The notes: a model not told the origin generated them from the letters alone. A stretch of DNA of 64,000 bases from Sphingobacteriia bacterium (GCA_017304675.1 JAFKLS010000018.1:496001-560000), one strand, 5' to 3'; positions 7,418 through 16,238 are shown, counted from the stretch's first letter. Numbers and translations are program-made.

Positions 7418-10318
7418 TTATTTGCCAATGATGAATGTTGTTGCTTTTCGTTTTCCGTTTAAAGTCAGTTGCAATACATATACTCCGTTGCTTAATGCAT
7501 TAATAGAAATACCTGTATTGCTTAAAGAGAGTGTGTAATTTCCTTTAGGCCTGAATCCGCTGAATAGTGTAACTATTTTTTTCCCATTAATATCATTAAT
7601 GTCAATACCAACATTTCCGCTTTCAGGAAGGCTATATTGAATAAAAGCATTGCCTTGTACCGGATTGGGGTTAATACTAAGAGAGGCATTATCTAACAAA
7701 TTAGCAGAAATAACTGCCGTAGTAACAGTATTATTCAAATTCTTATTAGTGTATACATAATACTCGCCTGGCTGAAGTGTAATATTTTCTGCATTACCGG
7801 TTGCAGTTTTTGTTGTACCTGTTAAATAACTATAATAAGTACCTGCCGTTGGAAAAGTAACAGTGCCAGTTTGTGCAGTAACATCAAAATTCGCAAGAAC
7901 AACTATTTTTAAAGAATCGTCATTTACAATAAGAGATTTGAATAAACTATTGGCCGTATTCCATGTAACATTGTTTGAAGTAAATGTGGTAAAATATTTA
8001 GGATTGGTTTTTAATAGTATGAGTTTTTTGTAAATATTATAGAGATTGTTCCTGGCAGTATTATTATAGAAATCCCAGCGAATTGGCTTCGGTGTTAAGC
8101 GGCACGCACCGCTTGGGTCTACACTCAAATCAGTACATGTATTAATAGAATAATGGTATCCGAGTTCACCGAATTGCCATAACATTTTTGGCCCTGGCGT
8201 CATAGCCCAAAAAGCTGCTCCCATTTCACAACGCTTCAATGCAGTTATGGTATCTTTTATATTGTACGAGCCTGAAGCGTTTCCGTAAGTAACGTTTTTA
8301 TACATCAATCGCTCCTCATCATGGCTTTCCTGGTAGCCTACCAAATAAGGATTGTTCCACCCTCTGCTGGTAGCACCAATAGTGGAAATATCTGAACCAG
8401 AATTATACCCCATTGTGGATTGGTTGTAGGAATAATTTCCATTCCCCCACAGCAGCATTCCATAATTTGATAGCTCCAGCTCTTCAGAATTGGCAGCAAA
8501 ATGTTCCAGTATACAATAAGCATTGGGCGAAACATTTTGAATAGTATCGTAAATACGCTTCCAGATAGCTATTCTACTGGCATCATAAGCACTCCATGCA
8601 TTTACATTTGTTGGATTATTTGTTTGTGTAAAGCCCTTAGATAAGTCCCATCTGAATCCATCTATCTTATAATTGCTGAGCCAATGCCGTACAATTCTTG
8701 CCACCAGGTCTTTTGTTGCCTGTGCTTCGTGATTAAAATCATTGCCAACACTATACGGATGCGTTGCCACAACGTTTAACCATGGATTATTTAGGGCAGG
8801 TCTGTTATTCGTTCCATCCCAATACATTTGTGCCAAGGGCGATGAATTGAATGTATGATTCATCACAATATCCATGATCACTGCAATTCCCTGACTATGA
8901 CATGCATCAATAAATTGTTTGATGGCAGTTTCTGTTCCGTAAAATTTATCCGGAGCAAAATTGAAATTAGGATTATAGCCCCAGCTGTTGTTACCTTCAA
9001 ACTCACTAAATGGCATTACTTCAATGGCATTCACTCCCAATCTTTTCAAATAAGAAAGTGTATCTTTTAATGTTTGAAAATTTTGGTTGGCAATAAAATC
9101 TCTGATCAATAATTCATAGATCACAAGATTTCTTTTATCTGGCCTTACAAAATTTGTGGTGGCACTGCTCCAACTATAAGCAGGTTTTGCAGTTTGCAAT
9201 ACACTAACAATACCTGTAGTTTTATTTGTGGGATATGCTTTTAAATTTGGATACGTTACAGAAGGGATAGAAGGGTCATTATCAGGATCCAATATTTTTT
9301 CACAATTGTAATCTGCTACTTTTAAAGCCCCATCAATAATATATTGATAGGCGTATTCTGCTCCGGGTGTTAGGCCTGTTAATCTTATCCAGAAACGATT
9401 TCCGTCCGGTGTTCTGTTCATTTGCCCGGAAGTAGTTTGTGTCCAGTTGTTAAAATCACCAATTACAGAAATTGAATTTTTTAACGGAGCATATAATACG
9501 AGTGTTACAGAAGTATCCCCACTTTCATAATTAATTCCATCTTTCATACCATTGGGCAATGGAAGAACATTGGTTCCTCCGGAAACAAAAAATGAAACTG
9601 TATCTCTTGATGTTGTTATACCATTCGATGCTTCTGCAATAATTTGTTGTGAACCTGCTGTTGTAATGGTTGGTGATGCCGTTATTTGTGTGGCAGAGGT
9701 TACAGTGTTTGCAACAGATCCGTTGAAATAAATTTTCAAATTACCTGATGCACTTGCATTGGCAGTAATAGAAACCGCATCGTTAACATTCTTAGAAATC
9801 GTTTCAGATGTTAATGTATAAGTTGGTTGCCTTAACGGATTATCAATTCTTGCATACAATCCATTATCATAAACCGGAACATACATATCGCTGCCATCAG
9901 CATTTGCTAGTTTTTTAGAACCATTTCCACTTCTGAACAGAATGGCAATTTTTAAAATCTTTTCAGAAGTATTCGTAATACCAAAGAATGTTCGTAAACC
10001 TCCGTTAATTGTAAATTTCCATTGATTGCCGGTTACAAAAACGGCCTGTGCTTGTGCATTGGTTGATCCCCATACACAGAATGCAGGAACATATTTCCAA
10101 TCTGATTGAGATGCACTGAGATTTGTAATCACACCAATATGAATATAAACATCAGATGTTGGCGTATAGTCTTTCAATCCCTGATTTCCTTTTGTGGCAT
10201 CGCATGTAATGGTAACCGCTGAAGATGATTCCTGAATAAAAGAGGGCGACCAACTTAATAGTTGTGCTTGTAAGCACACTGAAAAACACAATAAGCAAGC
10301 AGTAATAGCTATTCTCAT
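7418..10318 (-). CDS. Secreted GH13 alpha-amylase with T9SS sorting domain
   Basis: This enzyme should cut starch or related alpha-glucans outside the cell. Numbering from the ATG at 10339, the order is: signal peptide (8-26), two N-terminal beta domains (27-250), a CBM48-like domain (275-350, VIGDFNNW), the GH13 barrel (about 400-800), a C-terminal beta domain, and a type A T9SS sorting domain (about 885-973, with SINPNPVQG and a basic end). GH13 regions are intact: DIVMNH at 490-495, GFRWD at 561-565 (nucleophile Asp565), Glu612 as acid/base, and HD at 673-674. I place the start at 10318 because the signal peptide begins MRIAITACLL and a palindrome overlaps the upstream ATG. It is the first gene of the sus operon. 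In the classic Sus system SusG is a surface lipoprotein; here export is by T9SS. Confidence 0.92.
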   Translation of the reverse strand: MRIAITACLLCFSVCLQAQLLSWSPSFIQESSSAVTITCDATKGNQGLKDYTPTSDVYIHIGVITNLSASQSDWKYVPAFCVWGSTNAQAQAVFVTGNQWKFTINGGLRTFFGITNTSEKILKIAILFRSGNGSKKLANADGSDMYVPVYDNGLYARIDNPLRQPTYTLTSETISKNVNDAVSITANASASGNLKIYFNGSVANTVTSATQITASPTITTAGSQQIIAEASNGITTSRDTVSFFVSGGTNVLPLPNGMKDGINYESGDTSVTLVLYAPLKNSISVIGDFNNWTQTTSGQMNRTPDGNRFWIRLTGLTPGAEYAYQYIIDGALKVADYNCEKILDPDNDPSIPSVTYPNLKAYPTNKTTGIVSVLQTAKPAYSWSSATTNFVRPDKRNLVIYELLIRDFIANQNFQTLKDTLSYLKRLGVNAIEVMPFSEFEGNNSWGYNPNFNFAPDKFYGTETAIKQFIDACHSQGIAVIMDIVMNHTFNSSPLAQMYWDGTNNRPALNNPWLNVVATHPYSVGNDFNHEAQATKDLVARIVRHWLSNYKIDGFRWDLSKGFTQTNNPTNVNAWSAYDASRIAIWKRIYDTIQNVSPNAYCILEHFAANSEELELSNYGMLLWGNGNYSYNQSTMGYNSGSDISTIGATSRGWNNPYLVGYQESHDEERLMYKNVTYGNASGSYNIKDTITALKRCEMGAAFWAMTPGPKMLWQFGELGYHYSINTCTDLSVDPSGACRLTPKPIRWDFYNNTARNNLYNIYKKLILLKTNPKYFTTFTSNNVTWNTANSLFKSLIVNDDSLKIVVLANFDVTAQTGTVTFPTAGTYYSYLTGTTKTATGNAENITLQPGEYYVYTNKNLNNTVTTAVISANLLDNASLSINPNPVQGNAFIQYSLPESGNVGIDINDINGKKIVTLFSGFRPKGNYTLSLSNTGISINALSNGVYVLQLTLNGKRKATTFIIGK

Positions 10319-10334
10319 ATTGGCGGTTGAGGTT

Positions 10335-10348
10335 TGCAAACGTTTGTT
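10335..10348. promoter_or_regulatory. LacI-like palindrome before the starch operon
   Basis: The sequence TGCAAACGTTTGTT is a CG-centred palindrome (GCAAACGTTTG core) of the type bound by LacI-family repressors, which control starch operons in several Bacteroidota. It ends 17 bases before the preferred amylase start at 10318. No LacI-family gene is present in this window, so the assignment is inference from shape only. Confidence 0.4.
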
Positions 10349-10352
10349 TTAA

Positions 10353-10400
10353 TGTGTACAAAAAACACATTATACTACAAATATGTGTATTTTGTACACA
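10353..10400. promoter_or_regulatory. 17-bp inverted repeat (operator or hairpin) upstream of the starch operon
   Basis: The arm at 10353-10369 (TGTGTACAAAAAACACA) and the arm at 10384-10400 (TGTGTATTTTGTACACA) are reverse complements with one mismatch, separated by 14 bases. It lies directly upstream of the GH13 start, in the only long gap before the sus operon. It could be a paired operator with half-sites TGTGTACA/TGTACACA, or a leader hairpin. Confidence 0.5.
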
Positions 10401-10417
10401 ATAGAAAAATATTTTTA

Positions 10418-10442
10418 GCACTTTTAGCGCATTTTAAAGTGC
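10418..10442. terminator. Possible weak terminator after the alpha/beta hydrolase gene
   Basis: A 7-bp stem (GCACTTT, 10418-10424, with AAAGTGC, 10436-10442) lies downstream of the minus-strand gene ending at 10491. On that strand it is followed by an A/T-rich tract but not by a clean T run, so it is only a candidate. Confidence 0.3.
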
Positions 10443-10490
10443 ACTAAAGATCAGCGGGTAATCTTTTGCGAAATCTGAAAATTGAACGAG

Positions 10491-11351
10491 CTAAAGATTA
10501 ATGAGCTGCAAAAACCTGGTGAAATTTCCATTAGCGCTTACAACTTCATTATGTGTTTGGAGGCTATGAAGAAAAATAATACGGTTGTTTCTTATATCGG
10601 AAATATGAAAAGATGCTTCCTCTATACTAAGAAATGGCCAATGCCATCCTTTAAAACAAGCCTCCAGGTCTTTCGAGTTTTGTAACGTTCCGCCGTTATC
10701 CGTATAAATATTAATAAGCCTTGAAGAAGGATGCATTTTCAGGTACATGCTAAATTTTTCTGTTTGCCCATACAAAGCATCAAATAAAATAGTGCCTTTA
10801 CAGGTATGGTGAGTATATAATAAAATATAGCTCATTACCCTGTAAGCACCGCTATGCCCTGCCAGTATCAGAGATGGTTTTGTAAACTGCCCTGTAATTA
10901 ACCCCTTTTCTTTCAGAAAGAGGTTCAGTTCCTGCATATACCAATTAAACTCACCGGGTTGCTCCCATTTACCACCATAACTATCGGGTGCATTTTTTGC
11001 ACTTTCCGGAAAAATAAAGATAGCATTCTGGTGTGCATCATAAAACTGCTGCTGTAACTGGTATTGCAGCAATGCTGTATCAATATTATTATTCCAGCCA
11101 TGAAAGTAAAGCACCAGTACATAAGGCTTTGCTTTATTAAAATAATCGGGTACAAAAACATAAGTACTGCTATCGGCATAATGTTCGGCAGTAGCATACA
11201 TCTTACCATCATAAACTCGCGGATGGTTATTTCTGAACGTATCGGGAAACATGGCATGCGTACTGTAAAACCGGAGAAACTTTCCTTTCTCATTCTGTGC
11301 CGAAGCCCCAAAACAGAAAAAAAACACCGTTAAACAAAAAACAATTTTCAT
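10491..11351 (-). CDS. Secreted alpha/beta-hydrolase-fold protein
   Basis: This 286-residue protein has a signal peptide (cleaved near ASAQ, residue 19) and should be periplasmic or secreted. It shows an alpha/beta-hydrolase fold: an oxyanion-hole HG motif (FHGW, 84-85) and a nucleophile elbow GHSGAYR with Ser167. The sequence IFIFPESA precedes the elbow as in esterase and PHB-depolymerase-like proteins. A catalytic His is plausible in the C-terminal HNEV region. I cannot name a substrate. The gene stands alone between the starch operon downstream and the divergent ispG; no functional link to either is evident. Confidence 0.65.
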   Translation of the reverse strand: MKIVFCLTVFFFCFGASAQNEKGKFLRFYSTHAMFPDTFRNNHPRVYDGKMYATAEHYADSSTYVFVPDYFNKAKPYVLVLYFHGWNNNIDTALLQYQLQQQFYDAHQNAIFIFPESAKNAPDSYGGKWEQPGEFNWYMQELNLFLKEKGLITGQFTKPSLILAGHSGAYRVMSYILLYTHHTCKGTILFDALYGQTEKFSMYLKMHPSSRLINIYTDNGGTLQNSKDLEACFKGWHWPFLSIEEASFHISDIRNNRIIFLHSLQTHNEVVSANGNFTRFLQLINL

Positions 11352-11416
11352 GGTTTAGGAATGTGTTTAAAAATACTTGATTTTTTTTGAAGACATTTGC
11401 CACGTAACTTTTTATC

Positions 11417-13456
11417 ATGCAACTCTATTGTAACTCATTAACTGAATATAAAAGATTAGCCACCAGAGAAGTAAAGATTGGCGATTTATTATTGGGCAAT
11501 TTTCACCCCATACGTGTACAAACAATGGTAACAACAGATACGATGGATACCGTTGCCACGGTTGAACAAACCATTCGCTGTATTGAAGCAGGTGCAGAAC
11601 TGGTTCGCATTACGGCACCCTCTAAAAAAGAAGCGGAGAATTTATTGCACATTAAAGAAGCACTGCGTAAAAGAGGCTATAACACCCCCTTGGTGGCAGA
11701 TATTCACTTTACACCCAATGCCGCAGAAATTGCCGCAAGAATCGTTGAGAAAGTAAGGGTAAACCCGGGTAATTATGTTGATAAGAAAAAGTTTGAACAG
11801 ATTGAATATACCAATGCAGAATATGCAGAGGAAATAGACCGTATTCAGGAAAAGTTTACACCGCTAATTAAAATATGCAAAGAACATGGAACCGCTATGC
11901 GTATCGGAACCAATCATGGTTCTTTAAGCGACAGAATTATGAGCCGATACGGCGATACGCCCATGGGCATGGTAGAGAGTGCCATGGAGTTTTTGCGCAT
12001 TGCCCGTTATGAGAGTTTTCACAATATTGTGTTGAGTATGAAGGCAAGCAACCCTCAGGTGATGGTTCAAGCCTACCGTTTGCTCATACAACAAATGATG
12101 CATGAGTTTAACGAATGTTATCCTTTACATTTGGGCGTTACCGAAGCCGGTGATGGAGAAGACGGAAGGGTAAAAAGTGCTGCAGGCATCGGCACTTTGC
12201 TGGAAGATGGTATAGGAGATACTGTTCGTGTTAGTTTAACAGAAGATCCTGAATTAGAAATTCCTGTTTGCAGAGACCTGGTAAAAAGATATTCTGCCAA
12301 CCCCAATACCCCTCAAACCAACGCCACTCCCACCATAGAAAAAATACCATATTCACCCTTTGAATATAAACGCAGAGAAACTTTTGCTGTTGGCAATATA
12401 GGTGGGCACCATGTACCGGTAGTTATTGCAGATTTAAGCAAAATAGAACAGCTTACACCCGCATCTTTAGAAAGTGTAGGATATAAATATGATGCCTCTT
12501 CTGATAAATGGAATATTAGCGATACGGCTGCAGATTATATTTTTACAGGTCACCAGGTTTTGCCTTTTGCATTGCCCGGAACCCTTAAAGTAATTGTATT
12601 CCCCGCCACATGGGCTCTTGCGCAAGACAAGGAAAAATATTTTCCCATTTTTGAAGCGGCGGGCTTTATACAGGCCGGGTACAAAAGCGATTCCCTCAAT
12701 TTTGTAATGATGGATTGTTTTAGTGATAATACAAATATTAATGATTTTACCTATTTAAATGAATTGGCCAACAATCCATCCGTAGTACTGTGTCTTTCTT
12801 CACAAAGAATAAATGCTATGCAGGCAGTAAGAAGGATGTTGATGGAATTACTAAATCGCTCGGTTAACAATCCAGTTGTAATTATAACAGATAGTAACTG
12901 GCAAACACCAGACGAACACCTCATTCATTATGCCACCGAAGCAGGTGCCCTGTTATTAGATGGCTTCGGCGATGGTGTTTGTTTTGGCATGAGCAGGAAA
13001 AGCTATGAATTGGCAGTAACAGGTTATACACAAAATGCAAGCGGCAGAAATTATTTGCAGAATAACTCAACGGAACAATTCATTAACAATACTGCATTTT
13101 CTATTTTACAGGCAACCAGGACCCGTATTTCTAAAACAGAATATATTTCCTGCCCAAGTTGTGGCCGCACTTTGTTCGATTTACAGGAAACCACTGCTAA
13201 AATCCGTTCCAGAACACATCATTTAAAAGGCGTAAAAATTGCCATTATGGGATGTATTGTTAATGGCCCGGGAGAAATGGCCGATGCAGATTTTGGTTAT
13301 GTTGGCAGTGGCATTGGCAAAATAACCCTATATAAAGGCAAGGAAATAGTAAAACGCAACATAGATAGTGATATTGCTGTAAATGAATTGATAGCGCTGT
13401 TAAAAGAACACGATGCATGGGTAGAGCCTTCGCAGGTTTCGATAAACGAAAATTGA
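11417..13456 (+). CDS. ispG: 4-hydroxy-3-methylbut-2-enyl diphosphate synthase (three-domain IspG/GcpE)
   Basis: IspG converts 2-C-methylerythritol 2,4-cyclodiphosphate to HMBPP in the MEP isoprenoid pathway, using a [4Fe-4S] cluster. The 679-residue product has the N-terminal TIM-barrel domain (VQTMVTTDTMDT near the start, LGVTEAGDGEDG near residue 240), a large inserted middle domain (about 290-560), and the C-terminal cluster domain. Cluster ligands are visible as CPSC (Cys579, Cys582), Cys613 and Glu620 in CIVNGPGE. The three-domain form is typical of Bacteroidota, Chlamydiae and plants, and this length fits it. It has its own upstream region and is followed by the Fe-S carrier gene 62 bases later, which fits a need for cluster delivery. 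Confidence 0.95.
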   Translation: MQLYCNSLTEYKRLATREVKIGDLLLGNFHPIRVQTMVTTDTMDTVATVEQTIRCIEAGAELVRITAPSKKEAENLLHIKEALRKRGYNTPLVADIHFTPNAAEIAARIVEKVRVNPGNYVDKKKFEQIEYTNAEYAEEIDRIQEKFTPLIKICKEHGTAMRIGTNHGSLSDRIMSRYGDTPMGMVESAMEFLRIARYESFHNIVLSMKASNPQVMVQAYRLLIQQMMHEFNECYPLHLGVTEAGDGEDGRVKSAAGIGTLLEDGIGDTVRVSLTEDPELEIPVCRDLVKRYSANPNTPQTNATPTIEKIPYSPFEYKRRETFAVGNIGGHHVPVVIADLSKIEQLTPASLESVGYKYDASSDKWNISDTAADYIFTGHQVLPFALPGTLKVIVFPATWALAQDKEKYFPIFEAAGFIQAGYKSDSLNFVMMDCFSDNTNINDFTYLNELANNPSVVLCLSSQRINAMQAVRRMLMELLNRSVNNPVVIITDSNWQTPDEHLIHYATEAGALLLDGFGDGVCFGMSRKSYELAVTGYTQNASGRNYLQNNSTEQFINNTAFSILQATRTRISKTEYISCPSCGRTLFDLQETTAKIRSRTHHLKGVKIAIMGCIVNGPGEMADADFGYVGSGIGKITLYKGKEIVKRNIDSDIAVNELIALLKEHDAWVEPSQVSINEN

Positions 13457-13490
13457 CATGCCGAAGCAATGCAGGCGGAGCGTAAAAGTT

Positions 13491-13498
13491 TATTTTTG
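13491..13498 (+). promoter_or_regulatory. Bacteroidota -7 box (TATTTTTG) before the Nfu gene
   Basis: TATTTTTG matches the TAnnTTTG -7 consensus of the phylum and lies 20 bases before the ATG at 13519. A suitably spaced -33 TTG is not obvious; the nearest is about 35 bases upstream. Confidence 0.35.
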
Positions 13499-13518
13499 CA
13501 ATAGTAAATTTTTTGGTT

Positions 13519-14118
13519 ATGATCAAAACAGGAAATCCGGTAATTAGTATTTATACGGAAATGACACCCAATCCGGAAACAATGAAATTTGTTGCCAACA
13601 AATTATTATATCCCGGAAAAAGTATCGATTTTCAGGACGAAAGCACTGCCGGGCCATCTCCCCTTGCAAAAGAATTGTTTAGTTTCCCTTTCATCAAAAG
13701 CGTATTCATTGCCAGCAATTTTGTAACGCTTACCAAAACAAGTAGTACAGAAGACTGGCAGGATGTGATCCCTACCATCAAACAATTCTTAAAAGATTAC
13801 CTGGAAAATGGTGGAATAGTAGTTAATGAAGAAGAAATTGCAAAAGTAAAGCAAGAAGCCAGCAACACGGTGGCTGCAGACGATAATGATATTGTAAAAC
13901 GGGTAAAAGAACTGCTGGAAAATTATGTAAAGCCTGCTGTGGAAATGGATGGCGGCGCCATACAGTTTAAAAGCTATAACGACGGAGTGGTAAATTTAAT
14001 GTTACAGGGAAGTTGCAGTGGCTGCCCTTCTTCTATGATCACTTTAAAAGCCGGTATAGAAGGGATGATGAAAAGGATGATTCCCGAAGTAAAAGAAGTG
14101 GTTGCCGAAGCGGAATAA
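13519..14118 (+). CDS. Nfu-type iron-sulfur cluster carrier (NifU N- and C-terminal domains)
   Basis: This protein carries and delivers [Fe-S] clusters to target enzymes. It has an N-terminal Nfu scaffold domain (about 8-95, TEMTPNPETMKF) and a C-terminal NifU domain (about 120-195). The cluster-binding CxxC lies in GSCSGCPSS (Cys166 and Cys169, counted from 13519). The frame is open from a TTG at 13513, but ATG 13519 gives the normal family start. It follows ispG, an Fe-S enzyme, at 62 bases with a possible promoter of its own. It ends at a strong terminator, so it may also be read through from ispG. Confidence 0.9.
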   Translation: MIKTGNPVISIYTEMTPNPETMKFVANKLLYPGKSIDFQDESTAGPSPLAKELFSFPFIKSVFIASNFVTLTKTSSTEDWQDVIPTIKQFLKDYLENGGIVVNEEEIAKVKQEASNTVAADDNDIVKRVKELLENYVKPAVEMDGGAIQFKSYNDGVVNLMLQGSCSGCPSSMITLKAGIEGMMKRMIPEVKEVVAEAE

Positions 14119-14140
14119 TCAGTACTTAAAATCTTAAAAA

Positions 14141-14172
14141 AAGCCATCAAAGAATTTTTGATGGCTTTTTTA
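14141..14172 (+). terminator. Strong Rho-independent terminator after the Nfu gene
   Basis: An 11-bp stem (14141-14151 with 14157-14167, AAGCCATCAAA/TTTGATGGCTT), a 5-base loop and a T run lie 22 bases after the stop codon. Confidence 0.9.
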
Positions 14173-14248
14173 TTGACTATGTTTTACATTTTCTTATGAT
14201 GTTTCTCCGCCAAAATCAGATAACTTCATTTTATATATATTACTGCCT

Positions 14249-14590
14249 ATGAGTGCCGGTAAACCCAAAAGAGAGTTCCTGTTCGTAAAATCGGATTATA
14301 AACTTATACGCATTAATTTAAACGAAGTATTGTACATGGCAGGATTGAGAGATTATACTCGCATTTTTTTAAAAGGCAAATCTGCCCCCTTAACCACATT
14401 ACAAAACCTGAAAGAGTTTGAATTAAAGTTGCCGGAAGATGAATTTATAAGAGTGCATCGTTCTTATATTGTTTCCATCAGGCAGGTAGATACCATTACC
14501 AAAAGTGAAATCAGCATCAGTAACCACAGGATACCTATCGGGCATGCTTATAAGCCCAGCCTTGATAAAATGATAGAAAAAAACTCTTAG
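14249..14590 (+). CDS. Stand-alone LytTR DNA-binding domain protein
   Basis: This 113-residue protein is almost entirely a LytTR DNA-binding domain (about 8-108). Family features are the early FLFVKSDYKLIRI, EVLYMAGLRDYTRIF, and the conserved FIRVHRSYIVS near residue 70-80. LytTR domains usually sit behind a response-regulator receiver domain, which is absent here, so its input is unknown. It is monocistronic, bounded by a terminator on each side, with no kinase next to it. It probably acts as a transcription factor; targets cannot be deduced. Confidence 0.85.
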   Translation: MSAGKPKREFLFVKSDYKLIRINLNEVLYMAGLRDYTRIFLKGKSAPLTTLQNLKEFELKLPEDEFIRVHRSYIVSIRQVDTITKSEISISNHRIPIGHAYKPSLDKMIEKNS

Positions 14591-14616
14591 CAGGTTGTTG
14601 CTAAGAGTTTTTTTTA
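14581..14616. terminator. Bidirectional terminator between the LytTR and DUF4907 genes
   Basis: The 12-bp stem 14581-14592 with 14599-14610 overlaps the LytTR stop codon and is followed by a run of T. On the minus strand it follows the DUF4907 stop, so it can serve both convergent genes. Confidence 0.85.
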
Positions 14617-14940
14617 TTTGATAATTTGTAAGCTATCTATTTCTCTTGGTGTAATAGCGGGAAGGTCCGTTTTTGCTTCTGTTATTTTTTTTACTACCAG
14701 TGCTCCTACTTTCTTCGCATCTTCTTCTGTTTTAAAAACAGAGTAGCCTTCAATACCCGGTATATTATCCTGCCGGATAAAAAGTTTGCCGTTTTTGTAT
14801 ACCTCATATCCCCATCCGGCATTCGTTTGAAAGGTCTTAAATTCAACATTCTGCGGAGCCGGCCTTAATCTGCTAATAGCAAAAGTGATCAATGCTATAA
14901 CAAACAGATAGTATACCCAGTTTTTTTTAATCGTTTGCAT
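14614..14940 (-). CDS. DUF4907 family small membrane-anchored protein
   Basis: This 108-residue protein has one N-terminal membrane segment or uncleaved signal (about 9-25, WVYYLFVIALITF). A compact domain with the DUF4907 pattern follows (TFQTNAGWGYEVYKNGKLFIRQDNIP, read as NAGWGYEVY and LFIRQDNIPG, then FKTEEDAKKVGALVVKKI). The function is unknown. Its start overlaps the end of the kelch lipoprotein gene by 14 bases, which argues for translational coupling. Kelch plus DUF4907 pairs recur in Bacteroidota, so the two probably act together at the envelope. Confidence 0.75.
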   Translation of the reverse strand: MQTIKKNWVYYLFVIALITFAISRLRPAPQNVEFKTFQTNAGWGYEVYKNGKLFIRQDNIPGIEGYSVFKTEEDAKKVGALVVKKITEAKTDLPAITPREIDSLQIIK

Positions 14941-15985
14941 TATAAGTATCTGCAGGGAAGAATTGATCTAAATCATCCAAATAATATGTGCTGTTTTTTC
15001 CTAAACCAACATAACCGCCACCTTTTACAGCAAATGCAATAGCGCCTTCGCGTTCAGCTCTTTCGTAAGTGGTTTTACGGGTCCATAAATCGGTAGCAAA
15101 ATCGTATTCCCATGTTTTTTTGGTATAACCGGCATTCTGGCCACAAGTAATATAACCTTTAGGTACATTGTTATTGTTAATTACAAAACCTACAGCATTA
15201 TAGCGTACAATATCTGTATAATCATCATCGTAGCTATCGCTGCTGGTATTGGAAATATCTCTTAACTGTTTCCATGGCGTAGTGGCATTAGAAGGATCGA
15301 ATACCCAAAAATCGTTTACAGCCGTTCCATTATTTACACCGGTAACAATATAAGCTTTGTTGCTGTATACGAAAGCAACAGCGCCAGAACGTTTGGTACC
15401 GCCGTAACTAATTTGTTGTATCCAGCTATCGGTAGCAGGGTTATACTGCCAAATATCTTTGGTATAACCACCGTTGAAGCCTCCAAAAAGGTACCCGTAA
15501 TTGCCAATTCCAAAGCCTGTAGCATTGTATCTTGCCCCGGTTCCTGCAGGTGCATTGGCAGGATCAGGAAGGCTTGCTTTCTGTACCCATTTATTAGTGG
15601 TTTGGCTGTATTGCCAGTTGTCTTGCAAACGGTTTACGCCATCGTAGCCGGTTGCTATATATGCATTGGTGCCTACTGTAAATGCAATAGCGCTATTACG
15701 GGCTACTCCCGGAAACTGTGCTTTTTGCATCCAGTAATTTTTTATAGGGTCGTAAGCCCAAACATCCTGGTAACGTATATTAGATGCATCAACCCCTGTA
15801 GCAATATAAGCAGTATCGCCTATTACAAAAGAAACGGCATAAGCTCTTGCATTACCATCACACTCGGCCCTTTTTACCCAGTTACCACTGCTGTCTGTAG
15901 GATCAGTGGTAGAAGGTTTTGTACAAGAAAAAATAAATAATACCAAACTAAGCGGTACAAACAGTAAGTACTTTACTTGCTTCAT
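14927..15985 (-). CDS. Kelch-repeat (beta-propeller) lipoprotein
   Basis: This is a predicted envelope lipoprotein made of kelch repeats. Repeats of the form 'N..W..K....R..A..F.I....Y...G' recur about every 50-60 residues (for example AYDPIKNYWMQKAQFPG and NPATDSWIQQISYGG), enough for a six-bladed propeller. The start at 15985 gives a compact signal peptide with lipobox FIFSC (Cys20); the frame also has an ATG at 16006. Such proteins usually bind glycans or proteins; some relatives act on sialic acid, but nothing here shows an enzyme activity. It is cotranscribed with the DUF4907 gene and divergent from the DUF4270 gene. Confidence 0.8.
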   Translation of the reverse strand: MKQVKYLLFVPLSLVLFIFSCTKPSTTDPTDSSGNWVKRAECDGNARAYAVSFVIGDTAYIATGVDASNIRYQDVWAYDPIKNYWMQKAQFPGVARNSAIAFTVGTNAYIATGYDGVNRLQDNWQYSQTTNKWVQKASLPDPANAPAGTGARYNATGFGIGNYGYLFGGFNGGYTKDIWQYNPATDSWIQQISYGGTKRSGAVAFVYSNKAYIVTGVNNGTAVNDFWVFDPSNATTPWKQLRDISNTSSDSYDDDYTDIVRYNAVGFVINNNNVPKGYITCGQNAGYTKKTWEYDFATDLWTRKTTYERAEREGAIAFAVKGGGYVGLGKNSTYYLDDLDQFFPADTYNAND

Positions 15986-16057
15986 CGTTTTTAAAATTTT
16001 GCCCAAATTATTTGTATAGATTGTCTGAAAATCGTTAAAATGGATTTCCAGTTATGT

Positions 16058-16090
16058 TTTGCAGACGAATAAACATTATTTGTCTGCAAA
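16058..16090. promoter_or_regulatory. 9-bp inverted repeat in the kelch/DUF4270 divergent region
   Basis: TTTGCAGAC at 16058-16066 and GTCTGCAAA at 16082-16090 are perfect reverse complements, 15 bases apart. The segment 16061-16082 is nearly repeated at 61413-61434 (20 of 22 bases), another divergent intergenic region. A shared regulator site is a reasonable guess. Confidence 0.45.
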
Positions 16091-16150
16091 CATGATTCGC
16101 GAAGATAAGGGCAAACAACTAAACAAAAACAGAAGTTAAAATATTCTTGG

Positions 16151-16185
16151 TTTGAATGAAATTGTGGTGTACATAAATATATTTG
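16151..16185 (+). promoter_or_regulatory. Promoter of the DUF4270 / outer-membrane barrel operon
   Basis: A -33 element TTTG (16151-16154) and a perfect -7 box TATATTTG (16178-16185) are spaced 23 bases apart, at the upper end of the range for the phylum. Transcription would start near 16192, 47 bases before the ATG. Confidence 0.6.
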
Positions 16186-16238
16186 CCGCAATTGCAATTT
16201 TGTAAAACAGCATTCACAGAACGAACGAAATATTTACG

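Noticed and set aside
8338..8535. Reading frames opposite or within the GH13 gene
   Set aside because: They are shadows of the amylase with no start context or homology.
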